Origin: Paramarasmius palmivorus
Lineage: Eukaryota > Basidiomycota > Agaricomycetes > Agaricales > Marasmiaceae
Assembly (NCBI GenBank): GCA_037176845.1
Contig: JAYKXP010000003.1
Location: 62,001 to 126,000, forward strand
Direction of reading: 5' to 3'
Length of the DNA stretch: 64,000 nt
Shown here: positions 1 to 12,280 of the stretch, piece after piece
Layout of the letters: every line of letters starts with the position of its first letter
Numbering within the stretch: the first letter of the stretch is position 1
The notes under the pieces: generated by a model
What the model was told of the DNA's origin: nothing
Seen by the model: the letters and a program-made list of their open reading frames with translations, nothing else
The model's database searches: none
Translations under genes and position numbers: made by a program

Positions 1-199
1 AGAAAGGGTGGGTCAGGTAGCGAAAGGGCGTCGACGTGCTGGATCGTTCCTGATCTGCTTTTCATTAACCTACAGGTGTTTTTGGTGTGGTTTCCGTCGA
101 TTATTGCAGGGTGAGCCTCATCATACTATATCATGGCTCAGGTACAATGACTTATTTTTCGCTCTAGAGGACCTACGCAGAGCACAAACTCAGAAACCC

Positions 200-3100
200 A
201 TGGCCGACACTAAACTCTGGTCCAAACTCGACTCCACTGACGTTGAAGATGCAGGAGACCTTGGTCGCATCTATTCGATGAGGCCGGTCATGTCTCCACA
301 ACGGCATTGTAATTGCATTCACGACGCTCTACCCCACAACCCTGGTGCCCGCCCATCGAGGAACCTGGTTGTTTGTATCGACGGAACTGCAAATCAATTC
401 AGCGACAAGGTATGTACTACTGACAAAGTGTTTGTGTCCTTGCCAGTTAATCGTTTCTCTATCTAGAACACTAACGTGGTCGAGCTCTATAGCAGGCTCG
501 AGAAAAGGGATCATTTACAAGTCACGTTCTACAACAGCGGCATCGGAACGTATGCAAGTCCATCTTGGAAATCACTGACCTACTATCGGCAAGTCATAAG
601 CCACAAAATCGACTTGGCTATAGCATGGTGTGTCTATTTGCTACGATCCATTCGCAACGTTGATGATTCCTCATTTCAGGAGATTTGAAAAGATCCTGCT
701 AAGCGCCTATCGATGGCTATGTGAACAGTACCAGACTGGTGATCGGATTTTCCTCTTTGGTATGAGAAGATTCTATAGTAGACTGCTAGCGCAACTAAAG
801 GAGAAACAGGTTTTTCTCGCGGAGCATACCAGGTTCGTGCCCTTTCGGCAATGATCGAGAAGGTCAGTCGCACCCAATTCCAAGTTGGAATTGACACCGG
901 CCAACTATGGGCAAATAGGTCGGATTAATCCACCGTGGCAACGAGGCTCAGATACCATTGTGAGTGTTGTGTTTGTTCCAGTGTCTCAGTCTGTTCTGAT
1001 TTATATTAAGTGCATACGACCTATATCAGAAAACTTCAGACAATCAGGACGTTGAGACACTGAAGGAAGTCAAGTTGAAGACAAAGCCCGGAGACCGCAA
1101 AGAAAGCACAGGAAAAGTTGCTGCGACCTCCTCAACGAAACAAGATATCAATAAAGAAGCAGAATTTCCATCATCGACCAAAGCCGAGCCTTCAAAGGAA
1201 TCTGAGTCTGCCAATACCAGCGCCGAAGACCCCGTGGTCAACACCTCAAAGGCGATAAACAGTTCCGGAGACGATGCTGCGTCAAGCTTCAAGCGGACGT
1301 TTTGCCGAGAGGATGTGAAAGTCCATTTTGTAGGAGTTTGGTGCGTAAACGGCGTGTGTCCATACCTATATTCATTTCGAGCCAATTGTTTTCAGGGATT
1401 CTGTTTCTTCTGTCGGTTTTGCTAAGAAGAAGGAACTTCCTCTCACAACAGAAGGGATGAAGCACGTTTGTATATTTCGTCATGCTCTGGCTCTAGACGA
1501 ACGGCGTGTCAAGTTTCTACCTGAATATGTCAATGGCGGTCTTGGACCAGAAACCGAGCAAGACATGGGAATCACCGCAATGCCGCACACAAAGGAGGTC
1601 TGGTTCACGGGTACTCACTCGGATATGTGAGTTGAAAGATGATGTTAGCCTTCCTTTTCTTCAGTTGACATTTCACTCTAAGCGGCGGAGGAAACACAGA
1701 AAATAAATGGCTGAACAAAAATGGTCCTGCTCTCCGATGGATGACTACGGAGGCCTCGAAGGCTGGTCTCTCGTTGACACCCTTTGCTTGGAATCCCGAA
1801 AACGTCACGAAAGGCAAAGATGTCAACGAATCGCTCACAGGTTTTTGGCGCCTATTGGAAATCCTGCCGATTAAACGTTTGTCGTACGAAGATAAGCAGG
1901 GAGTCACACGACGGTAAGTCTTTTGCACTTTCATGAGATCCACCACCAACGCATGCCTCAACAGACCGCATTTGGGTGGTCGACGTAAGGTACTCCCTGG
2001 CCAATTGGTTCACCGTTCTGTGTATGGTTCGGACCGCTTGCATCTAGAGTACAAGGAGGATTTAGGGAGCTGGAATGGAAAGGATCCGACCAAAATTGAG
2101 CCTGACAACCTTGATCAAGTAACCAACCATATCGATTCCGCCATCGAACTTCTCAGCAACATGGAAGCAGGGTTCCGAATTACCCACTTGAACCATCTCA
2201 TCCAGACATCCTATATGTTTGGAACTGGTGCGTTGTGTTTATTACTTCCCAAATACAAGTTCACATACATATAGGAGGGCAGATGAGGCTATCCAGGCAT
2301 ACATCAACCTGTCGCAAACGCTCTTTCATTCGCCGGATTTGACAAACTCCGCCATTCGCAGACGTGTCCTCGCTACGATGCAAGTACTTCAGTACTTAGC
2401 TTCGACGCTTTTCCAAAAACAACACCTGAGTAGACAACCTCCCGTCATCCGTGAACTGCTATCGCTAGACGAAAGGGACAAGATTCAGAAGCAGGAGCAG
2501 GAGTCAATAATGGAATTCATTAAGGGGTTCCTACTGCAGTTTGGGACGCGTACGTACTACGTGTCCTCTGATACAGGCAAGCGATAGCTCACTGATGGAT
2601 CCTTGTCTTACAGCTGAGATATTCTCGATACGACGAAATGGTCCTGTTGCTTCGTTCGCTTTCTCTCCAGATGGCGACCTCATAGCGTGTGGTACCTATT
2701 CTGGAAATATCTTCTTTCGTCATGCTCGAACTGGCGCAGAAGTGCACAGACAATGGAATACGACGGTCCCAAGGGCTGGCGCTCGCATCTCCTGCCTCGC
2801 TTTCTCCAAAGACGGAAAGCTCATCGCTTCCGGTGGTTGGGACTCATGGGTACGGGTATGGGATGCAGAGACAGGAATGTCAGTGAAACAATGGTTGTTG
2901 TCACCGCAGAGGAATGTGTCGTCCGTGTCCTTCTGTTGTGATGGCTCCCTGGTCGCAACATCCGAATACCCCGACGTAGTGGTGTTCCAGCCAGGACTGA
3001 ACCAATGCAAGACAATGCCAGTGCCCCACCAACACGATGTTCTGTCAGCTATCTTCACTCCCCAAATCACTATGAGCGTCGACCACGGTGCATCTAAACA

Positions 3101-4326
3101 GCCTGATACGTCGGCGGATCCCAGGAAGCCTGTTGACTCAGCAACAGGCGATTCCCGCACAGACCGCCAGCCGACGACGACAGGCAGTAACCCTCATACC
3201 AGTACCGACCTCGCTAAATCAGTCGACACCACCAGCGCGAAAGAACAGACCGGCAAAGGTGATGCAAATACCTCTATAGACATGGGCAAGAGAGCTCCAC
3301 AAGGCCCACACACCACCACCAGTACCGAACCAGTATCTCGGAGTAGTAGCATCAGTGTGGTGACTGCACCAAGTTCGCCCCCGGATGAAACTGGCCCTCA
3401 AGACAAGGCTGCAGTGCCCAATCACACATCCCCTCGAACCTCGACAATCCCCAGTACCACAGACAAACCGACAAATGCCGGTGCCCCCACGCAATTACCG
3501 AACGGCCCGCATACTTATCCACCGTCCCAAACTACCCAACTCAATGGAATCGATGCCTCGAATGCAATGCAAATGAATGATGGCAAAACGATTCCGCCGG
3601 GATCGGACAGTGGACAATTGCCCCCGCCAACCCACTATCCACAAACAGACTACACGACGACTTATCTTGTATTAGGTGCTCGAGATAAAAGGTTCTCGAT
3701 ATGGGATCACGGAAATCCGTTTGGGGTGCCCCAGTTCTCATTTCCACTGCAAGACGAGATACGAGCTGTAGCACTCTCAGGCGATGGCTCGAAAGTCTAC
3801 TTTGGTTTGCGTGATGGCGCAGTCAGCAGACTTGATTTTGGTCGGAGATGTATTGATGGTTCATGGATGGCTTCTGCACAGAAAGATGTTCCCCCCGTCC
3901 TCCTTCCCCAATGCAACCTTTCCAATCAGTTATCCTTCTCCAGTGGGGAGCGGATACCGGTGAATTCTCTGGCAGTCGCTCCGAATTCCAGTACAAAAAT
4001 TGTCTGTGGTTTGGATGATGGAAGAGTAACGTTGTGGGACTTGACATGGGGTACCGCTCGACTTGAATATCAGGTACCACACTCGTCTAGCATCATGTCT
4101 GTGAGTTTCTCGCCGGATGGAAGTCGATATGCAGCATGCACCAAGGAAGGTATTGTATTCGTGTACGATGCAAATGGTCCCGCTGGAGGTTGCATCCTCG
4201 AACAGTTGAAGAATAATGACCAATGGTTTTCGTAAGCTTTTTCGCTCTTTGGTATTCATCCGATTGTTGACTGAAATTCCCTTTCTAAACAGGAACCGAT
4301 CCAAAGGCAAAACTGTGAACAGGTGA
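200..4326 (+). CDS. DUF2235 alpha/beta-hydrolase fused to a C-terminal WD40 propeller
   Basis: About 1,170 residues in roughly 12 exons. The N-terminal part is a DUF2235 (Tle1-like) hydrolase. The family start VCIDGTANQF lies near residue 60, the nucleophile elbow GFSRGAY is rebuilt exactly across the intron at 760-809, EKVGLIHRGNEAQIPF spans the intron at 863-918, and HSDIGGGN is rebuilt across the intron at 1627-1682. A helical stretch follows (2276-2550). From about 2614 the protein carries WD40 units (ASGGWDSWVRVWDAETG, CGLDDGRVTLWDL). A disordered Ser/Thr/Pro/Gln-rich insert (about 3060-3650) splits the propeller into two blade groups. The ATG at 200 starts the first exon leading into the domain; the last exon (about 4292-4326) adds a short basic tail. 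DUF2235 proteins are predicted serine hydrolases related to bacterial Tle1 phospholipases. Substrate and location are unknown; the WD40 part probably recruits partners. Confidence 0.85.
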
Positions 4327-5820
4327 ATTGACCAGATTGGCGATGGATGTTAGAATAAGACTGTTTTAGTTCTACATTAAATTCCCGCTACGTTAGTAGA
4401 GGGTTATGGGCCCGCAAACTCTGGACGACCTTTACGTAATCTCATGTGCATTTGTAAGCCTTTTGTAAGCACGCGAATTCACCTCCGAGTCCTCGGCCAT
4501 CTTCTCTCCAACGTTGTCGGACTCGATCTGTCAACTCGATCTTTTCTGACAAGTTACACGGGAATTTGAACCTCTTTCAAGAACATCAGACTTCACCAGC
4601 ACTGCCCCGCACGTTCGAATTCAATATCTCCACTTGCAACATTCCTTTGACATTCGTTCACACAACGCGGCGCGCGCGAGGAACCAGCAGAATGCTGGCG
4701 ACGAACAGGCAAGGACACAGCTCTTTTATTTCAAGCTGGTACTTTCAATTCTCACCTGCTCACATAAAACTAACGGAAATTTTGCACGCAGGCGTGTCGC
4801 ATCATGATAAATGTGATTAGAGTACCTGGACAGTGGACGGAGAAGTCCTTTCAAGGTTGGTAGCCAGAGTTGAGGTTTTTCAGAGTTAGTACTATAGCTC
4901 GTGCCCCGCTCCGCTCCTTTTTCTTTACGTTCACAAACTTACAACTACTTTATAGATCTCTCGTCATGCAGCTCCCTTAACACGCAACTGCAAGGCTCAA
5001 TATGAATGGCACCTATCCTATTCGCAGGGTCAGTGAACAATACTAATATGTACTCAGTAATACTCTGCGAGCTGCAAGTCTTATCGCCACATGGGGATCT
5101 TCTGCCATGACTGCAATGAACGCGGGGATGTACTGCTGATTTGTTTGAATCTAGGAGTGAATGAATGGCTCTGACCTTGAGTTGCTGGCTCCCTTTTTGT
5201 CGCTTGCGTGCTAGCCACGAAGCTATCTTTTTCCTCATTCGAGTCCGCAGTATTGACGTGAACTAGGAGTTACACGCGATACTAAGAGTCACACCATGTA
5301 GAAAGTACACGTTTCAATGTTGTAGAATCACGCTATGAAGAAGGCTCCAGGTGTTGAAACAATCCAAGCATGCTTGTACATTGGGCTCTGCGAATCCTTG
5401 TACTACTGGGTTTCTACAGGTTTCTACCTAGAGTGTATCGTACCGTAGCGGGCTCTGCCACTTGCCGGCCCTCCCTGGTAATAAGCATACACATAAAACA
5501 ACAGTTTGAGTAGCATTAAATGCAAGATTTGCTTGTATTTATACTGAGCTTCTTGCCTTCGTATTCGTCATGACATTCAGCGTACGAGACTTTCAAGCCC
5601 GTGTGGATATTGCAAGAGAACAAATCACATTCAGTTGAACATCGTGGACTCGGTGAATATATCATATGACTTATTGGTAGTGGCACAGTTTCAACGTTTC
5701 AACCCCAGAATACAATAATAGTACAATGCTTGGCTATATGGACATTGTCAGTTCCCCCATGAACATGTAACTCCTGAGAACGAGAGCTCACTTCCTTTCC
5801 ATTCTGCTCGAGCTAGATCC
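4327..5820. other. Intergenic stretch, no gene recognised
   Basis: About 1.5 kb between the DUF2235-WD40 gene and the small mitochondrial-type gene. Short open frames occur on both strands, for example 4945-5238 on the minus strand. None shows a recognisable domain, a convincing splice structure or consistent codon use. It probably holds the 3' UTRs of both flanking genes, which converge here. Confidence 0.6.
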
Positions 5821-6198
5821 TCATGGCTTCAAACCATGCTTCGATTTCCCTTCGGGTCCCTCGTCGGGTTTACTAACCTCAGGCCCCTTGTCCTTCGCAT
5901 ACTCCTCCTTCCCACCATACCTCCGATCCTCTCCAGGCGCTTTATAAGGTTCGTCCTTCCTCGCATGCTGAAACGCCTGTTGAGTCTTCGCACCAATCTC
6001 TGCGTACTTTCCAGACGGTGCTTCGTACGGCTTCTGCGCATTTTCCGACATGCCGTCCACTCTGTGAATTTTGTCGTCGGCAGGTGGGGTATTATCGGTT
6101 TCTTTGTTGTATGAATCGCGTGTGTGCGAGCGTATGAGAACTGTCTGCTGTATCCTAGGGATACGAGAGCGTAGAAGAGCGGCCTGGCGTGTGATCAT
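5821..6198 (-). CDS. Small hydrophilic protein with probable mitochondrial presequence
   Basis: A 125-residue uninterrupted frame. The first in-frame ATG is at 6198 after an ACC context; the frame stays open further upstream only through a TTG. The N-terminus (MITRQAALLRSRIPRIQQT) is rich in Arg, Leu and Ile and lacks acidic residues, as in mitochondrial import signals. The rest is very hydrophilic, rich in Lys, Glu, Gly, Pro and Tyr, and probably disordered. I do not recognise the family. The frame ends 261 bases... downstream of its start lies ALDH on the same strand. The matrix location is inferred from the presequence alone. Confidence 0.6.
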   Translation of the reverse strand: MITRQAALLRSRIPRIQQTVLIRSHTRDSYNKETDNTPPADDKIHRVDGMSENAQKPYEAPSGKYAEIGAKTQQAFQHARKDEPYKAPGEDRRYGGKEEYAKDKGPEVSKPDEGPEGKSKHGLKP

Positions 6199-6459
6199 GG
6201 TGGTTGTAACGATAGAACCGTTCAAGGCTTCTGAATTTAATATGGCACATGCCTATGACGCAAAGTGTTTATTTGCCGAAGCGTCATTGACGCGCGTATC
6301 AAGCGCCGACGTTGTCCATGACGAGACAAAATGCCTAAAATCTCTTCACCTTCATTTACTTACACATCCGGGTATAGAACTTGGAAAGGATACATACAGT
6401 AGAGCCGGCACAGAATAAAGAGATGAATAAAGTTAGAGAAGACCAAACTATCTGTTTAG

Positions 6460-8741
6460 CTATTGCCCAATCGCCTTGAGAACTCTCTCGCGCTGGAAAA
6501 AGCCACCAGCGAACGCAGCAGCTACAATCAGGGTGAACCAATTAAGCCAAGATTTTCCAGATTTTGAATCTGCATCGGGCGCGGGTGGTCCCTTCGGGCG
6601 TGGTGGAAGCCTCGGAGTAATGGTTCTGTTCATCGTTGCGAGTTTCTTGGCCTACAAAGGCATGAATTGACATAGCAGCCTGAATGACAACTCGAACATA
6701 CTGTATATGGGGGGTACCTGAAGCTCATAAGAGCCTCTAGCCTACATATATCCTGTCAGAACATACCGGATATGAGGTAGAGAATAGAACACACCAGCTC
6801 GGGCTGTCCAAGGAGGACCTGAAGTGGGTGAACATGTCAAAGCCATACTTGCCCGTGTGGTATCCAGCTAGTTTCGGCGCTAGTCAGTACCGCATATGAC
6901 CCATGTATGCGAGAAGACAACATACAACCGCTAGGCCCAATACCACCGAAAGGAAGGCCCTCCGCTATATAAGAATCATCAACTTCCGAAGCACAGTCGC
7001 AGATACATCCCATCCATACCTGCAGGGTGAATGATGGTCTCATTTGCAATGGCGGACCCACTTTGCGTGTTACGGAAAACTTGACGATGAATGGTGTCAC
7101 TTATGAATTCGGAAGGTATAGATAAGGTCCACACCTTTCTGCTTAAATGCTTCATCCTTTGTGAAGACATAGATAGAGAGCGGATAGTCTCTAAGTAAAC
7201 GAACATCAGTGAGAATGTCTCCGCAAATCCTCATTCACTTGCCTGGAGTTGACAAAGGTAATGGCGTCGTCCCAGCTCTTTACTGGAACAAGTGGAAGAA
7301 CTGGCCCGAATATCTCTCTACGGCAAACATGTATCAGATCACCTTTGCCTTCAACACGTCACAGCACTTACTCGCTCATTAACGAGTCTTCAACACTCAC
7401 GTCCGCCACGATCGTGGGTGCGATGTATTTGTCGGCTTCATCCACCTCCCCACCCAGCACAATACGACCTTTTGTGTTCTGCAGCAAGCCGTTCACCCTT
7501 TTGAAAGCTTGTGGGGTGCAAAGCCTCGAGTAAGCTCCCGGCTCTTTGGGTCCATTGGGATAGAACTCGTCGTAGGCCTCTTTAAAGGCAGCTATAAGCG
7601 TGTCTTGGAAGTCTTCTTTGACAAGTATGTAGTCGGGTGCAACGCAAGTTTGGCCGGCATTTGCGATCTTTCCCCAAAGGATGCGCCGAGCAGCAACTTT
7701 TAAATCACAGGACGAGTCGATAAAAACGGGAGATTTGCCGCCGAGCTGTAAAGCCGTGATTGATGACTATTGAATGCCCTGGAGGACACGGCCCGAAGCG
7801 CTCACCTCAAGGGAAACGGGTGTGAGGGTCTTCGCGGCCGCGGCACTGACGACTTTCGCAACACGTCCTCCGCCAGTATAGAGAACTGAACGATTTCGTA
7901 GTCAGCAAGACGATAACTGTGAGCTAGAGGCGTGTCCCTTACTGTGTCCCCAGGGCAATTCGAGGAGCTATCCGATTTACTCCCGTCAGTATGACAGCGC
8001 GCGTTCAAATGATGATAAGAACCTTGGTTGTCTCAGGGATAGCGCCGTTCACCACGCGAACAAGGGACGTATCAAGATATTGATGGATAAGTTCTGCTAG
8101 TAAGGCACTTGTCGCAGGGGTAGATTCAGAAGGTTTGATGACAACGGCGTTCCCGGCTGCCAGTGCAGAAGCCTAAAAGGTTTCGATGATTCGCCATCAG
8201 AAGCATTGGACACGCGATATGAACCACGCACCAGTACTGGTACCGTGAGCCACACGGGATAGTTGAACGGGGAGATAATCAGACAAACTCCTTTGGGCTC
8301 CTTGTAGATGATAGGTCGCATGGGGGTCCAATTGAGCGAAAAAGCTGGTTTTTCTGGCTTGACCCATTTATCGAGATTGGTGTAGGTATTCTTGATATCT
8401 CCAATGCACGATGCAACTTCGAAGCTAGACAGGAGACATGATTCAGTGAACTCGAGGACGTGGCGTGTAACGCACAACTGCGACTCCAATGGGGGTCGCC
8501 CCAGATCCGCCTTCAGTGACTCCTCGAACCTCTGTCCGTTGTCTTTTATCATGTACGCGAGTTGCAGGAGCTGGTATTTTCTGTATGCGATGGACTTCAG
8601 TTTGCCGGAGTTGAAACCATTTTTAAGTTCTGTGTGGATCTGTAGCCAGTTCAGGTCGGTAGTCAAAGGGTGTCCCAGAACGACCAATCTCACCTTCTCA
8701 ATTTCTTCGAGGGGAGTGTACTGTAGTTTCTGTAGTGACAT
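6460..8741 (-). CDS. HFD1: Class 3 (fatty) aldehyde dehydrogenase with C-terminal membrane anchor
   Basis: Oxidises long-chain aldehydes to fatty acids with NAD(P)+. The first exon (8741 back to about 8180) carries the ALDH N-terminus with [15 protein letters not shown]. Later exons give [28 protein letters not shown] joined to [10 protein letters not shown] across an intron (the Glu is the general base), and [12 protein letters not shown] with the catalytic Cys. The last catalytic-domain exons read [18 protein letters not shown], then SFRYPPYT. A final exon joined by an intron at about 6650-6705 adds a Pro/Arg-rich linker and one membrane segment ([18 protein letters not shown]) before a short charged tail and stop. 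This matches the tail-anchored Hfd1/FALDH type found on ER, lipid droplets or mitochondrial outer membrane. The start is the ATG at 8741; an upstream in-frame TTG was not used. The symbol is given by analogy to yeast. Confidence 0.88.
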
Positions 8742-9508
8742 GGTGGTAGTGATCAAACGTTCAAGAAGCCTGGACGCGTCTAGGAAGGTTCAACGCCATT
8801 GGCTCTTATAATCATTTATCGGCTACCCGGATGTACGATTCCCGAACTTTCCGGCCTTACAAGTACATACTGTAAATCTGGTTTTTCTTGTTCCCAATAA
8901 TCAGTAGTACCCAGCGGCGGCGGCGGCGTAGTTCGCTCCCAATCTCAAAGGCAATGAATGGGGCTCTCATATACACTTTCAAAAGGAGTTGTAGCTGCGG
9001 GAGAACTGACAGGGTGATTTCATGTGCCCCGGCAAGGACCGAAAAAGACGGAGATGCGTTCAGCTCTGCAGCGGTTTTCTACGGTCTGAATGAAGGATCT
9101 AAGCAGGATAGATAGTGTGGTTGAATAAAAAGGTGCTCCCTTTCGGTTGATTACACCAGAACAAGTATTAGTTTCGGAGGGAATGAGAAGTAGCAGTAGC
9201 TTGACGTGATAATCCCTCAGCTGTGCTCGAAGCCATGTCCTGTACAGGTGACCGTTAGATGTATGCAAATAAAGATACCTGCATACGCACCTATTCAATA
9301 CTTTGGAGAACAGAGAAGGAATTGTGGGATTAATAGAAGCCAGAAGTCTATCAGGCAATCATTTTCTTGTGCGCGCGACCAATCAGCTAGGTGGAACCGA
9401 CAGTGCGGGAGATCCAGGATTCATTAGCTTGGAAGGTATTCCCAGTTTGGCCAATGCGTAAACCCGCGATAATCAGAAGAATCCTCACCAAATGATACGA
9501 CATCATGA
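8742..9508. other. Intergenic stretch: ALDH promoter and MED18 3' end
   Basis: About 0.77 kb between two minus-strand genes. It contains a GC-rich CGG-repeat patch near 8913-8930. Several overlapping short frames exist on both strands, none with a recognisable product. It should hold the promoter of the aldehyde dehydrogenase and the terminator of MED18. Confidence 0.5.
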
Positions 9509-10279
9509 TCAGACGTCCTGTCTCCTCAAGTCCAGCAATCCCTTCATGAGCATCTGCACCTGCAACACATCCTCAATTGCCTGACTGAGCGGTGTTTCTT
9601 GAGAGTTTCTGATAGGTGTAGCAGTTTTAACCTCGACCTCCCACAATGTATCGGCATGGGCTGGGATTGGCTGCTGAGTCTTTGGGTCGACCTGCGTGGT
9701 GATGCAGATAGGTTAACACGTCTGGTTCAATATTTCACCGAAACTCGCCTGTTCTTGTTGAAACATCTGAATTACCAGCGAACCTCTTCTGAACACATAT
9801 CCACGCTTATAGATCTGAGATCTACGCCTAAGAATGGGACCTTGAGTCAGCAGCGCCAGGATAGTGCGAAGACTGCGACGCACACGTATCCTAGGGCGTG
9901 AGCAAAGCCTAGTGCGTCTCCTACAACATGAACTATTGCCCAAGGACGAACAGTCGCTTCTGGATGCGCGCGAACAGATTCAGGTTTAAGATATGAATAG
10001 AGCACCCTGTTTAGATTCTAGTCATATCTTCGGGGTCGGTCTGCGAAGTGCTTACCACCCGGAATCTGGCTCAGTCAGCTCCTTCTTCGCCCTCAGAATA
10101 ATTGGTTCAGAACCGCGTTGAGATTGAGAGGTGTCCATGCCAATGGGCTCGAAGACGACTTCACGAGAGTGCATCGGGTGAGAGGATTCAGAATGGAATG
10201 TAATACGATTGAGTATAGCCTTAAGGTCTCTGGAGAAGAATTCTCCAAAGAGAGCTACTTCGTACTGATGGGAGGACAT
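9509..10279 (-). CDS. MED18: Mediator complex subunit 18
   Basis: Head-module subunit of Mediator, which links transcription activators to RNA polymerase II in the nucleus. The first exon reads MSSHQYEVALFGEFF, then IVFE/VVFEPIGMD-type Med18 sequence ending at DSGW. The next exon gives VLYSYLKPES and VVGDALGFAHALGYV. Further exons give KRGYVFRRGSLVIQMFQQEQ, then VDPKTQQPIPAHADTLWEVE and a helical end (LMKGLLDLRRQDV). These are the conserved beta-barrel strands of Med18. The intron at 9692-9748 starts with GC (CAG|gcgagt) and is phase 0; no GT donor gives the conserved frame. The start ATG at 10279 was chosen because the longer frame begins only with a TTG. It is divergent from IPI3 over 206 bases. 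Confidence 0.88.
9692..9748 (-). other. Probable GC-AG intron in MED18
   Basis: A 57-base intron on the minus strand with donor CAG|gcgagt and acceptor cgcag. Both ends are phase 0 between FQQEQ and VDPKTQQP. GT donors nearby (such as gtttcg) would shift the frame and lose the conserved C-terminus. Confidence 0.7.
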
Positions 10280-10485
10280 TGAGGATTCTTGATACCGTCC
10301 TTGTTGAGGACGATGGTCATGAGCAAGTCGCAACTACAGATTAGACGCCGAAAAAAACTTTTCCGCTCCTCCATCACTGTGTTTTGGCCCAGGCATATTT
10401 TTAAGGAAAACAAAGGACGAATCGGTATGCCTGGCTATTTTGTTCTGCAAGTTTATGGCGATTAACACGGTTATAAACAGAATCC
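10280..10485. promoter_or_regulatory. Shared divergent promoter MED18 / IPI3
   Basis: The two start codons are separated by only 206 bases in head-to-head orientation, so both genes must use this segment for initiation. No clear TATA box is visible. This is an inference from layout. Confidence 0.55.
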
Positions 10486-12280
10486 ATGCCTTTGCAAGAG
10501 ACTATACTCTGCGCGACTGCTTCAGCCTCGACTTCAGCAGGATCGGGCTCAATATCACTACACGACTTGAAGAATAGCGCAAATCTCGCTTCTTTCAAGC
10601 AGACGAACTCCGGGAAACATTGCACGAGCTACATAGAATCGAAGAATGGACAAGGTGGCATCTTGTTCGCCGCCCAGCCTGATAAATCACTTCTTCATGT
10701 TTATAACTTCCAAAAGGTGCGTTATGGTGCATCTTCTTTTGAACATAACTAATCGAGATCGTCATCTGCAGGATCAAATAAGCATGAAGATCGTTCTCCC
10801 AGAGAAATTATCATGTATAGCGTTAGACCCTCAAGGTATCTTCTTTGCTGGTGGGACAACACAAGGGCGAATCTATCTCTGGGAGGCGCGTAGAAAACCT
10901 TGGACCTTCCGGCCGGCTGTACTGAACCATGGGTAGTAGGTTGCATCCGGAATATTGTACAACTCATGGGACGCCCATTACCGACAAGTCAACGTCCTAC
11001 GCTTCACACATGACGGTGCTGCCCTGATATCAGGCAGTGACGACTCTGGCGTCAGCGTCTGGTCCGTGTCTAGGTCAATTCGGCCATTCTTTCCCTTTAC
11101 AACTCTCGCTGAACACTTTGCTCTCAGATTGGTTGACGAAGAACTCCAGAATGACCTTGCTCTATCACTTTTCAACCTTTCAGACCATACTCTTCCTATC
11201 ACAGATATAATATGTGGGGTCGGGGCATTTCCGAACTGTCGGCTGATGACTGCCTCTGTTGACCACTCGGTGAAAGTTCGTTGTATTCCCTCATATAGGC
11301 CATCTTTATACTCATCTTCTAGATATGGGACCTTTCATCAAGGACATTGCTTACGACGTTCATGTTCCCACAAGCCATCGCTAACATTGCATGGGATATC
11401 ACGGAGCGTCTCTTTTTTGCAGCATCTTCCGACGGATCGATATATCAAGTCAACCTTTTCAAGCAGCGGGAAGACAGCAATAAAGAGCATATTCATGAAG
11501 CAGTCGGAGGTGGTGGTGTGAGCGATGTTATTCGTGTGTCAGAGGATAGGCTCATAACAGTCGGGTCAGATTTCGTCTTCTTACTCAAACTCTACGTCTA
11601 ACGTTGTGATCCAGTCAACCAGTGACCTGCTTGGCGTTTTCCTTGACCTCTTCTTCCCTGCTCGTCGGCACCTCGACTGGTCTGATACATATTTACGATG
11701 TTCCGACGCATCAGTTGATGCGCACAATATCGACACATAAAGGCTTCGCGATAACCTACCTCTCCACGATGTTGAAACCGGTAGACTTAATCGGCCACAT
11801 AAGCTTAACGCTGAACGTTGGTAACTCCAACGATGCTAGGGATATCATCCCCGTACGTCCTATCGCCGCATTCCAAAGAATGCGTGATGTGAAGACTAGG
11901 GAACTCCACGAAGTTTCAATGCTGCTTCCACCACAAGAACGTGTACGTGTAACTGATTCAACTCGTTTGTCGATGCTCATTACGCTTTCCCCCAGGAATT
12001 CGAGGACGAATCTACCTTTTTTTCTGAAGAGTCTGTTCTCCGCGACCAAGCATACTTCCTTAGTTCTTCTTCGTCATCTGAAGATACAGCAGCCTTGCAA
12101 ACGCGAGTGGCAGATCTCGAAGCTGAAATCAGCCTATTGCGCGAACAGCTTGGCCAAGCAAAGGGTGTCAATGATCTTATGTGGGAGAATGTGGTGCAGA
12201 AGATGGTATCGCAAAGCAAAGCGAAGGGGGTAAACGGGGCTGGAGAAGACGAACGTGCGCGGAAGAGGACTCGTTCATGA
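10486..12280 (+). CDS. IPI3: Pre-rRNA processing protein IPI3 / WDR18 (Rix1 complex)
   Basis: WD40 subunit of the Rix1-Ipi1-Ipi3 complex, which matures and exports the 60S ribosomal subunit and cooperates with the Rea1 ATPase. The exons show, in order, ILFAAQPDKSLLHVYNFQK, LPEKLSCIALDPQG, GGTTQGRIYLWE joined to VASGILYNSWDAHYRQVN, LISGSDDSGVSVWSV, LMTASVDHSVK joined to a DLS strand, then IANIAWDITERLFFAASSDG and LLVGTSTGLIHIYDVPTHQL. The last part is a coiled coil (VADLEAEISLLREQLGQAK) ending in a basic, probably nuclear-localising RKRTRS. This order matches Ipi3/WDR18, including the C-terminal helix. The second intron (10886-10939) appears to have a GC donor. Confidence 0.85.
10886..10939 (+). 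other. Probable GC-AG intron in IPI3
   Basis: A 54-base intron between YLWE and VASGILYN with donor GAG|gcgcgt and acceptor gtagtag. Phase 0 at both ends requires a GC donor; the only nearby GT (gtagaa, one codon later) is in the wrong phase for any acceptor that restores the conserved frame. The donor match is weaker than in the other GC introns of this window. Confidence 0.55.

Noticed and set aside
4945..5238. A 97-residue minus-strand frame with an ATG
   Set aside because: No domain, no splice partners and mixed composition. It is probably chance.
6460..6633. A separate 57-residue membrane protein gene
   Set aside because: An in-phase splice connects it to the aldehyde dehydrogenase ending PPYT, and class 3 enzymes commonly have such a tail anchor.
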